From assembly GCA_011033025.1 (NCBI GenBank), contig WFMF01000116.1, positions 372,001-436,000 on the forward strand: a DNA stretch of 64,000 bases, read 5' to 3'. This document shows, one piece after another, positions 33,001 to 45,000 of the stretch. The notes below the pieces were generated by a model. That model was not told the DNA's origin, ran no database searches, and worked only from the letters and a program-made list of their open reading frames with translations. The DNA is from Beroe forskalii (lineage: Eukaryota > Ctenophora > Nuda > Beroida > Beroidae). The number at the start of each line of letters is the position of its first letter. The first letter of the stretch is position 1. The position numbers and the translations under genes are program-made.

Positions 33001-36000
33001 GGAGGAGGAACCAGACAACACGGCGCCCGGGGATTGTGATACGAGTGGGGACACGGCTACCGTGAGTGACAGTGAGGCTGGGAATGTGGGTGACATTGTC
33101 CCTGAAGATGGGGAAAACGGGGGAAGCAACGCCGCTAATTCCAGTGATATGGATATAACCTGCCTGTCATCTACCAGGCCGCGAAACCAAGGTTAGGAGC
33201 TTTATCTACAGTGTGAATTTTAGACACGATAATTGTCACTTACGCCAAATTATGTCATTATAAATGTTCTGTTTTTGGGAGAGGGTGTTGCCCGCAATGC
33301 ATCTAGAGTTAACCCCACCCCTGTAATTATGATAGTTCCTGGCCCTGGTAAAAGAGCATGATTTCTTTGAATAGCTAGATTCATGATACCACATCAACGA
33401 TACGTTATCGAAAGGAGACGGTTTAAAATCTTCGGGGTTTAAACATGCATACGATATAAAAACGAATAATCGGTATAACTTGCGAAGAATGGCCACTTTT
33501 GTAGAGTGTTAGTGCATTTTATCGCTTCGGCGTTGGCATGGTAACATCCCGAACAAACGCTGCAAAACGGCCTGATTTTGACTCGACACTTTTGTATTTA
33601 TATAACACGTGTGACGCTCAGCCTTCAGGAGGGGGGCTGGGTGTTATAATGAGCGTAACGTGATAATACCTCATTATTACCCTCCGACAGTAGTAACATG
33701 TTGACATGAACTGTGTCAACAATGTCATAAACATGTCGCAATTACGAGAGGAGAGTCCGTCACGGTCACTGAACAGCGACCAGCTTCCCCTGGAAGTAAA
33801 GTGATAGGTGGTAAATACCTCCCCTCATCCTCCTCCTCCTCCTGTTTGTTGCTAGGTAACACACCTGCGGAGCTGGGTCACGTGATACGTCACGTGTCAC
33901 GTGATAGGTAACGTGACGTCACTATTGTGCCAGTCAACGTCACAACGTGATAATTTGAGCGGACCGTCAAACTCATTGGGACTCAGACAGAATGGGGGTA
34001 ATGGGTTCCGCAGTTCAGCGATCATGCTCAGCGAGGTCAGAAAATGTGAAATTGGAAATTAAAAAACTCGTTACACTATTAACCGCCTCGGATGATTCAT
34101 TGATTCATTAACGCTATTTCCTCGAATGGTGTAGTAAGGTAATGACGTCGATGATTTTGTTACGCTTAATTCGGATCAGATGATTTAGTAACGCCGTTAC
34201 GTCCGCGGATGACAGTCAATTCGCCTTGAAAGAAACCATGATTCCGGTAAACGGTAAATTAGAAGCCATGGCATTTGTGACCATTCTGCTCCTTTTATTT
34301 TCCACTGTCAGGAATAATTCATTTCGCGTCTTTCTGAACACACAATACTCAATACTTAGAAAGAGAAGAAGGAAAATCAATGCTTTTGATCATTCATGCT
34401 GACGTGTCAATTTACGCTTCCTATCATAGTATGGAGAATATAGTATCTAGAGAATACTATAATGTTGAAATCAGAACGCATGATAAAAGGTTCAGGATAT
34501 CGTCTTTTTTTCTGACTAAATTGTTAAGGAACAAAAGAAATTTTAAAAAGAATATACTATGATCGGAATCCCAATTTTATTTCTTGCCGAATCTTTTGCT
34601 TAATAGGTCCAATCTATTTAAGACATAATTTATATCAATACTGGTAGCTAGTTGACTTAAATTACTGCCAAGACTGAGTTAGACTTTAAAGGGGGATTGG
34701 GAGTCAAGAACATGATGATTAATAAAGCTACAGGATGAGAATAGGAATACCTAGGACCTGAGTCAAATGTATTTAAAGGAAATAGAGTGTACTGGGTATC
34801 GATCATAAGATGAATATCAAATCTCCCCACTCCCCCAAATTTATTTTGTGATGTAAATTCTCAAGAATCTTCTACTTCAAATATAAGGGTTATTTAGAAA
34901 GGTTATTTTGGTCAATATTCTGATTGAAAATGGACGCCGTCGCTTATTATAAACAACAAATTAATTTTGTTTCGAGAGTAATAATGCATCAGTACATCTT
35001 CTGCCGATTGAATAAGCTTAATAATAAGGTCTGCTTTTGTACGATATCTTTTGCACAAGGTAGTCGGACATTTGTCCGACACGGACATTTGTCCGACACG
35101 GACAGTTGTCCGAAACCCAGTACGAAATTTTGCGGACATTTGTCCGACACGGACATTTGTCCGAAAATCCCACAACAATTTCTTCAAACTTATTGGTAAG
35201 TGATTGAGAGGAGCCTTTCACTTGTCCGAATAAGACACTGAGTTAATGAGGTAATCAATGTTAATAGAATAAAGTACTGTATAATCAGCATGCTTCAAAC
35301 CCAAGTCCGGCAGAGGCTTCAGCAGCTAGACGTTTGGTGGGTAGGTCTGTCACCACAGCTCTCTTCTTCAGCTCCTGCTTCCGGATGTAGGCAGTTGAGG
35401 CAGTTGAGGCTCTGCAACCAGTTCTGAAGAGGGCACACTTCCAGTAGCAGTATTCGTTCCTCTTCTTGTCCAGGACGAATCGGTGACCATCAAGGATAGA
35501 GTTCCCTGTGTCTTTCTTCTTTCCGGGAACGAAGGTGAGGTTGGTTGCCATAGTAGTTGGTTGCTGAATGTTGATAGTAGTTGGAACAAACGAAGACGAT
35601 AATTTAGTCCGGGGTCGACGGGTTTTATACTCCCATGGTGCTCGTTAAGATGTTTAAGTGGTTTCATGGCCCTGCATGGCGTAGCATACGACATCGTCTC
35701 GCATCACATTACATGAGAACATCCCATCTCGTCCAATCTCGTCAGTATCGGGTCCCATCACCCTATCAGTGATGGGCTGATGTCAAACCTAGGACTTGGG
35801 TCGCATCGCATGATTTTGTACCTACATCAATCGGGGAACCTTGCCGTATAATCATCAAATGTAAACACAGTAGTTCCCCTTTACTTTGGAATAAAATTGT
35901 GTCTGACTTTCGGACAAATGTCCGAATTCGGACAGTTGTCCGACACGGATATTTGTCCGAATAGCTAATTTCAGGTGTCGGACAAATGTCCGTGTCGGAC

Positions 36001-39000
36001 AAATGTCCTAGAATCTTTGCACAATAAAATAATTAAGGTTGTAATAGCGGTCATTTGTTCAAGTTCTTATCTTAATTTTGTCAATTGTGTCTCAACACAC
36101 CTCTTTTGAAGTTTCACTCATGTATCAACACGATTTTAGTTGCTGATCAAACTTATATGATATACTAATTACTCTCTACGTTTGTAGCGTTAAAAACGTT
36201 TGACTTCACGTATCACTTAAATTCGGAACCATCAGAACTTAATTTACTTCCTCGCTCCGTTCATTCGTCGGTAGGGTAAAATAAAACACTCGGATCCATA
36301 TTTCTATAATTTTCAAAATTCAAATAACACTCGGCTCCACCTATCTATTGTTTTCAAATAACGCAGTACGCACGCCGGGGTATCTATTTATTTCTGCTGT
36401 TGTTTAATCAATTATAAAGCAGGAAGCCAGCTTCATGATGTCCACTTTATCCAATCTACTTGGTTTTCTGTGTCTGCCTGGGGTTCTGTCCTTCTTCTCT
36501 GCTTCGCCGGTATCATATTCTCACAAAATAATTGGTGCATTTCTTGAAAATGTTGACAGCCAAGGTGAATCTACAAAGCCGGATGCTTATATGCCTCACT
36601 GTGTTATTAAGTATGGGCCATCGTTTACCGATACCTTGGACTCATCATCTATGATACAGATAAAAGTTGATAGTGTGGAGTTGTGTTGGAGTTATTGTAT
36701 ACATGTTTGGGATTGCAAGGCCTTCTCATTCTCTCCTCGAAGAGGCAACAAAATTTGCTATCTCTTTTACAAAGATATCACCAGATCTAATCATCCCGTA
36801 TCAGCGGGTTATAGGATGGTGTGCTTGCAGCACATATTAGGACGTGATATGTCTCTGTTATTTGCAAGAGATAGGCAAGTGTCAAGTGGAGTTTTTATCA
36901 CGGATCCTGAAAATTGGTCAAAGTGTCTGACGCCCGTAGAGAACGGTAATACGACAGTTGTTGCTTGGGGAGAGTGTTCGAAGTCTAGTTTATGGTTCCT
37001 GACCAGATCGAAAGGCATCACCTTGAGGGGTATCCCTAATGCCACTCGCATCTTACCTCTCTCCCGGCCTGGATATGCTTTGCAATATGAAGAAAGTCAG
37101 CTACCAGCTTCTCCTTTTTCACTTGTCCCAATCCTTAATAAGAAGTCTTTCTCAGATCAGGTGAATAAAGTCGGATTTTTCCGGCGCTTGGAGCAACAAT
37201 CATTCGTTGTCTACAAAATCTACCAAGACCAAGGCTTTTATTTTGCTATTGAGGGAGTACACCGCGAAGCTTCAGAACGGAATTCTCCTGATGGTAAAGG
37301 TGAGAATGTCTACTCTTCCTTCACTCTGGATATGTTGAAAAGAGTTCGAATATGGCGAGCTGAAAACTGGACTGCACCTTGCAGAAACGTGGCTGTAAAA
37401 AATGGTGCCGTTGAAAACCTCTATGACTTGCCCTTCTTCTTGGCAGGCAGCCAGATAAGAATCAGATGCAACTACCGGTACGGAGTGGCATCCCTAAACT
37501 ACTCGACTCTTCAGATTGTAACATGCTCCGAGAATATGGTGATTCAACCGTGTCAATGGATGGGTTCCATAATTGATTTGACTAGTCCCGTGATGCTTTC
37601 TCAGGCAACCAGCCAACTACCTAACAATGGAATCTGGAAACAAAACAAACCGAAAGGCACCGTTGTGATGTTTATGCTTTTATCGTTTTTCCGTTGTGTC
37701 CTTCAGTAGATAGGCACCATTACTTCGCAATGGCTGGTTTTGTTTTCAGGTAACATCGTAACGAATGGGAACGGTTCAAACCCATCGCAAAATGCCCTTC
37801 CCAGTGGTCAACCAGTGGCATTGAAACAATTAGACATCTAACTCTACGACTTCTTTCTTTATTGTCATGTGTGCTGGATTTTAATGACAATTGAGCATTG
37901 AGCAAAACCACTGACCATCCTTTTTCTCTATTTTGCATCGAGGGCATGCGTCCATATCATATGAAGTTAATGATATGATGTTCATACTTTATTTGTTCTC
38001 TAGATGGCATTCTTGAAACTAATGTTGTATTATTGCCTACTAGGGATTTGAAAGATAGGTTGAGATCCCGCCATGCTCGGGGTATGCGGGGGTTTACGTT
38101 CGGTTTACGTGGCACTCGAGGATGGGTGCGTCGGGTGCTCTCAATTCTATTCTCTATGCAATAATTTTCCCCAGTAACTGACGTCATAATCGTTAAACTT
38201 AATCGTTATTCACATCACTCGGAGTTCGTTAGAACGTAATTGAATAGGATTGAAAGCTCAAAAGTAAATCAGAAATAGTAAACTTTTCACTTTTTCAATC
38301 AATGATGATTAAACGATGGAAAATATACTGTGTAAACAGAACGTAATACACATACTAATAACACGTTAGTATGAGTTGTACTCATGTAACGGATACTTCG
38401 GACACATTTGCATAAAAACACTGTCCAAGGATGGTGATAATGCTAAACACAGGTACCATTATTGCACTCCACATGGATAGTGTTGTAGCGTATCAGATTT
38501 TACTGTTTGTTATCGTAAATCATAACACCGACAAACGCACCAAATGCTGTCTATTTTCCCATAAATTCGTGGGAAATTTTTTTGCGTCCATGCAACATGT
38601 TTGATAAAGTCTAGAATTTAAAATACACTCAACACAGAAATACTGAAGATGTTTTCTAAGAAATTGTTTCGATGTGAATTGTCGTTTAGACATAACGATG
38701 TCCTCACTGTCACAGACACTACATTCCTCTCAATTACAGCTGAATAGTGAATGTAGGAACTTGGTTTATGGTTTAGAGGGTGTGGTCACATGATATTTCA
38801 AAACGATTTCTTTGCTTTACTCTTCCTTTAACCTGACTGTGTTCCTATCAGATCGTCAGGACGAGAGTGTTCTATCTGTGGATCTATCAACGGCACCCTT
38901 CTCTCCTACATCCGCTCCCCCTACTCAGGTACTGCTTAGATTAACCACCCACTCTTAGATTAACCACCCACTCTTAGATTAGCCACCCACTCTTAGATTA

Positions 39001-42000
39001 ACCACCCACTCTTAGATTAACCACCCACTCTTAGATTAGCCACCCACTCTTAGATTAGCCACCCACTCTTAGATTAACCACCCACTCTTAGATTAACCTC
39101 CCGCTCTTAGATTAACCACCCACTCTTAGATTAACCACCCACTCTTAGATAAGCCACCCATTTTCAGATTAGCTACCCACTCTTAGATTAACCACCCACT
39201 CTTAGATCAATCACTTACTCTCAAATTAATCACCCACTCTTAGATTAATCACCCACTCTTAGATTAACCACCCACTCTTAGATTAGCCACCCACTCTTAG
39301 ATTAATCACCCACTCTTAGATTAGCCTCCCTCACTTTGATTAACCACCCACTCTTAGATTAACCACCCACTCTAAGATTAGCCACCCACTCTTAGATAAA
39401 CCTCCCACTCTTAGATTAATCACCCACTCTTAGATTAACCACCCACTCTTAGATTAGCCACCCACTCTTAGATTAATCACCCACTCTTAGATTAGCCTCC
39501 CTCACTTTGATTAACCACCCACTCTTAGATTAATCACCCACTCTTAGATTAGCCACCCACTCTTAGATTAGCCTCCCTCACTTAGATTAACCACCCACTC
39601 TTAGATTAACTTCCCACTCTTTTATTAACCTCCCACTCTCGCAATATCCTTTTTTTTATTTAGTCCTGTCCCCCCATTCAGGGACTGCCTAACAGCTTAA
39701 ATTTACCCAGTAATCTTTCACTTAGTCTGATTTTAACAAGAATTGCGCCTGCAGCGGGCTTGATTCTTCAATTCTTGTTTGTGGGATGTACCCGTATGCA
39801 GGCGCTTAATTTCCCTCCCCGGCGGTGCTTGATGGAACCTTAGCATCATACTACAACAGGCAGGAGTATAAATATTGCGCCAATGCTGCGCGCGACCACC
39901 GAGAACATGCATCGGCACGTGCCATTTCTTCTGAAATTCTTGCGCGCGCGTTCTTACGTACCAAGTTGTTGTAATCAGTTCGTTGTTTCGCGCCATTTCG
40001 TTGAATTCGTTTACGTTTCGCATCAGATTGTGTAACCGTTTGTTCACGCGCTGTATTTTCTTGACTGTTGATGTCACTTTTCATCTGATCTTCAAAATTC
40101 AATTTTCATGCTTTCTGTTTCAATGCTGTCTCTCGTTCCGAAAAGAATCATTCGTCTTTTACAAATCACATCGACCCACAGTATTTTTGAACTTAGTCGA
40201 ATTCAGTATACAGTCGAATAGTGATACAGATTGGTACTAAAACTAATTGAGAACCGAAGCTTATCATCTTATCCCTCAATCCATAGCCCAACTCACTCCT
40301 AAGATTTTAAGTCTCGAATTCTTCAACAGCCCTTCAATTTAGAATTTATCATAATTTTAGAGAATTTCAGCATTTTCCACGGATGGACCAAGTCAGACTT
40401 TAGTTTTGACAACCGACAGCCAATGATTATGAAATTCGTGATTTTGAAGATTTGTGATGAGGGGACGGACGGAAGGACGGACGGACGGACGGAGGGAGGG
40501 ACATTTTCGCGACTGATATTATAAAGGAGCAATCCGGGCACTTTCCAGAAATTACAGTAGTTGTATTGCAAATCTGGACCTGCTATGCACATATCCTATT
40601 TCTCACCTTCCCAAACCACGATCTCTGCCAACCCTCTCATTTGCCTTTTTTATTCACAAAAAGGCCAATGGGGAGGGAAAAAATAGTACTGTTTCCCCCT
40701 CAGGTGCCGTTTAAATTATAGAAAAGTCTGCCTTAATAGTTCATCTACTTAAAAGTTTTAATATTCTTAAAACTTTTCTACTCTTGAATTTGAATATACT
40801 TTCAAAGTCGAAATCAATGATAATTAAGAATAATCAATGATTTGTATTGTATTGTATTGTAGGTTCCCCAAACTCGGAAGTAAGGGGGACAGTACCCTTA
40901 AGGGCACTGCCAGCACTGGGGCCACGGGACACCACTTATAGCGACGGCAAGTTGCCACTGGTACCCACTGGGTGCTCTGGCTTTATTGGGAACAGCATTT
41001 CAGTGACATTGGCTTGGTGAACTTCACTGAGCAATGGGGGTCCGGGTGTTAGGCCAGACAAGCCGCCTTTACTGCTGCACACTACAGTTTGAGTCAACTA
41101 TATCTCTGTCCAAAGCACAGAAAATAGATTTACTCTCTCTGTCCACATTGCCATGGGTCGGTCAAAAGTCATAAAGGTAAGTGTAGTTTTGAAGGCGTGA
41201 GCTGGGTTGCCTTCGGTAACATAAGTGTATTTAAAAGTGGTACGGATTTCATTTTGAGTGGTGATTATCGAAATGTCAAGGACCCTCCTGCTCTCCTTCC
41301 ATTATTTTCTTGAATCAGCTGGTGTATCGTCGTCTTTTATTATTATTACCTTGTGTAGGTGTGCTTCTACGTTTGTTAGTTTTGTGAGATAGTGTTCTGT
41401 TGGGGGAAAGGCTTCTTTTTGTTATTTGTGGCTTTCTTTCAAAAATATTGGTGTTGTTGAAAAATTTTATCATTTTGTTGATTAGATGACTACTTTGCAG
41501 ATCGTCAATGCTATTAAATTGGTATTTGTTGAATATTTCTTTTCTTTTATTGCTGAAAAAAGAGCATTTACACAGTATATGATGCGCTGTTTCTAGGCAG
41601 TTCTCTTCCCAGTTGTAGTCAACGTATTTCATTACTTCTGTACAGTATTCACAGTGTTCATTATAACTCTGTTTTGTTTTTGTCATGTGATAGTTTAGGT
41701 TGTTATGATTGGATAATATTTTAATTAAAGTACTTATTTTCTCATAGTTTAGTGTTAAGATTTTGTTTGTCATTTTATTTGTCCTGTATTTATAAGCTTT
41801 AACTAAACCAGATGTAAGTATCTTAGCCTCACAGCTTATATCACTATATATAAATCTGTTTTCTATTGATCTATGGTAGTGTTTGTTAATGATATTAATA
41901 AATGTTGTGAATGGTGCTTTATTATATAGCGGATTTGATACTTGTTTTAGGGAACCTTTCTTAGCAAGGTAGTCAGCTATTTCATTTCCTTCATGACCTT

Positions 42001-45000
42001 CGTACAGGTATCCAGTTGAGATTGACTGTGTTATTTCCTCCCAGCTCATTAAGTGAGTTATGGCACATTTTATTAATTCATTTTTTGTATGTTTGTTCAT
42101 TAGAGACTTAAGTACTGCTTGTGAATCTGAGTAGAATTCGATATTTAAATTACTTAAGTTTTTGTTTCGTATGATTTCGCTAGCTTTCCATATGGCAATT
42201 GCTTCTGCTTGGTAAATGCTGGTGTGTGTTGGGAGTGGTTCTGCTACCTCATTTATTTCTTCTTCACTGAATGTTATACCGACTCCTGTGTTGCCTTTTT
42301 CATTTTTGACCCATCTGTGAAGATTAGAAGGTTTGATTCACATTCTTTCACTTGTATACTGTCCCTGTTTTCAATGTTGATTTTGTATGTTTTGTTTAAG
42401 ATTGAGAAAGGACTAATTTTGTCTGAAATTGGGTTTGGGTCAATTTTTATCACATTTTTAAATTTCCAATCAATTATTTATTGTGTTGATTGTATTTTTT
42501 CATTTTTATAGTTATTCGTGTTCCAGTGTCTTTCAGTCTTGAGAGTTAATGCTCTTTTTAAAGCTGTTTCTTCTAATTTTAACTCAATTGGTGCCATATT
42601 AACTTATTAAGGAGTAAATTTAGGAGTACTTTGGGAGTGCTAGTTTTACACCTTGTTATCATATGTTGTGCCATAGTTTGTATAGGAGTTATTTTAGCTA
42701 TTTGTGATTTTGTTAGGTTCATTGCCCAAACAATAGATCAAATTTAAGTTATAATGATTCGTAGAGGATTGTACAGATTCAATTTATTCTATGTTTTTTG
42801 AGTAGTGAAATTTAAAATTTTGGCAGAGCTTCCGCAGGGCAAAGAAGCCCTACTTCAAACTGCTGAACAAAATTCCCCAATATCACTTGAATTTAGTGTG
42901 ACAGATTGGGACCTCACTGGTAGATCTGGAGGATTTCTCATCCGGCTGAAAGCACAAAGAACTATTGACTTTAAGAGAGAAGACTAATGGTTGATACAGC
43001 GCTAGTCTGTTAGGTTGCACATTGTTCTTATACTCCAAGAGCATAAGTTGGCAGCCTACTTGTTGCTTCTTGGTCTTAACGCACCATCGCTGTAGTATTA
43101 GCAAGCTAATCTACAGACTACGGCCTCGGGAGCAGCAACGAAGCTCCGTTCCAGGGAATCTCACCGATGTTCTGATTTAACGGTATGGTGCCCGAATCAT
43201 CAGAACCTGGATAATCAATGATAATTAAGGAAATATGATCAAATTGGTTTGTGTCCAATATAGCCGATGAGAAGAAAGTTTCGCAACTATCGAGAATCAT
43301 TCACCACGAAGTCTAGTATAGCAATATTTCATATGATATAACTGACAAGACAGCAACAGTATAATAACATAAACATGACAGTTCTAATCATTAAACAGTC
43401 GTATTATCGATAGAATGAAATGAATCGGTTTGCAACAAATTTGTTAATCGCTTTCCGTTACCGGTTACATTATTACAAAAGCATATAAATTGCTCATTGA
43501 CCGAAATTGTGTGCACACGGTATAAGTCAAATGATGGAACTCATTTGTTGACGCTTTGTTACAACTTTGCTTATCAAGGCCGGAATTCAAGGTAATTATC
43601 ACATTATTATAGTTATAATTATCATTCACTGGTAAATATCAGTGGTTTGTAGACACAACGCCCTTGATGCATCACGCACATTTACAATGGGATCACAGGA
43701 AACATGACGTGTCCCTGACAAAATGAACTCTAGGTTCGGTAAGTTGACAGCTGTCAAGAATGAGCTGTCTCAAGAGACGCCTGGGAGTGAACAAAACACG
43801 ATCCCATCAGACGGCCCATCCCTTGACTCAGCCCATCCCTTGAACTTGCAATATAATTATTGCTCCAGATCCCGGTAGAAGGTGGGGCCGCACCAAAGAA
43901 TGGTATCAGTTGAGGGAGATACTGTGTGAGATACTGTGTAAAGTCACAAAGATTATATGCTCATCTAGTGACCAAGGAGTTATGTAATGTTATTGTGCTT
44001 GGCGAAAGACTTACAAAGATACGGTTTACCAAAAATCATGATATGGAATCTTTTTCGCGAAAATACTGATTGGATATTCTTAGGTGAATAAGATAACTTA
44101 TTGGAGTGCCAATATCACGACATTTTGTTACGAGACCAATAGAGTTCATAATTTTCCTATACATAACACGAATCAATCGCTGTCAAAAAAGGTGACATTC
44201 ATGCAAACGTTCATGCATCGTCATTCACGGGACTTTTTGGACTCTCCAGACCTCAGCTGCCCTGGCCTCATGACATTTCATCCAGTGACTCGGATGCAGC
44301 TACAATCTACATTACTGACTGGTATAAACAGTAATGCTGAATCATGCTGTTATTTGACAAACAACATGTAAGGCTTATAATACAAGTATTTTTGGCCCAA
44401 CTTTTGCCTTGTACAGATTTACACCTAAATAATATCATAGAATGATTATTGATTATTGAGTATTTCACGTGCTACCGCCCATAGTCGTTCCAGAACACGT
44501 GACCCAGTCACATGATCTAGGATCTGGATGCAAAACATCAGAACGGATAAAAATTAGTAAACACATATGAGAAACAGTTCATTTAATATCGTCCTTCCAG
44601 AACAATCCATTTTGAATTGAAGATTCAGTCTTCAGTCTCTGTATAATGTCTACACTTTTACACCCTGGTTTGTCATTTGTACTGCTTTTCTGATTCACGG
44701 GTTATATGAGAACTAAGCAGTGTACCCCTCTTCAGTCTTCGCTGATGATGTCCAGTATTGCAATCAGCCCAGCAAAACTCTCCTGACCAGTAGGGAGGAT
44801 CTGGTCTGTTGACAGGTCAAAGTCCTCCTCACCCTGGTCACGGAGCTCAATCCCATAGGAGTCCACCACTCCAAAGGTCTTGTATACCCAATCTATACTC
44901 GAGCCACTCACGTCATACCATTTGCCAGGGTACTTCTGCTGGTGTATTTCCACTATCCGGTGACTGAGGTAGGTCTTCCCCGTGGTCTGCTTGATGGCCT

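Larger units (their letters stand above)
24948..35862. repeat. Right arm of the large inverted duplication
   Basis: Reverse-complement match of 6190-19575. Right-only insertions are at about 29266-29596, 30109-30771 and 32188-32464. The outer edge at 35862 lies inside the Mutator-like element, 153 bases from its end. The inner edge is in the 3' flank of the SLC18B1-like gene. Confidence 0.93.
35059..36015 (-). mobile_element. Mutator-like element with 9-bp target duplication, encoding a FLYWCH protein
   Basis: A perfect 9-bp direct repeat TTTGCACAA flanks the element (35050-35058 and 36016-36024), the size expected for Mutator-type insertion. Both ends consist of inverted arrays of a near-palindromic unit, CGGACATTTGTCCG inward and its inverse outward, separated by ACA or TGT. 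Between them lies only the 88-residue FLYWCH frame on the minus strand. With 957 bases and no transposase, it is non-autonomous. It sits in MDC1-like intron 11, and the edge of the inverted duplication cuts it 153 bases from its outer end. Confidence 0.85.

Noticed and set aside
6190-35862. Large arms considered as ends of a giant mobile element
   Set aside because: The arms contain ordinary host genes with introns, no target duplication at the outer edges and no replication or integration genes between them.
35766-36002. 78-codon frame through the outer palindromic array
   Set aside because: Its sequence is the translation of GGACAAATGTCC repeats; no independent coding signal.
36413-36419. 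TATAAAG just before the PAN/sushi start codon
   Set aside because: It is only 16 bases before the ATG, too close to place a transcription start upstream of the start codon.
38931-39645. Regular repeats that might suggest a CRISPR array
   Set aside because: Units run head to tail without unique spacers, in a eukaryotic intron; it is a minisatellite.
39733-40102. Overlapping 114- and 83-codon minus-strand frames in the foldback repeat
   Set aside because: Two frames compete, neither shows a domain, and the other copy of the repeat does not keep them.
42805-42987. 60-codon frame with an acceptor-like TTTTGGCAG in front
   Set aside because: No family match, no donor partner found, and it lies between a LINE piece and its possible target duplication; mentioned only in the LINE finding.
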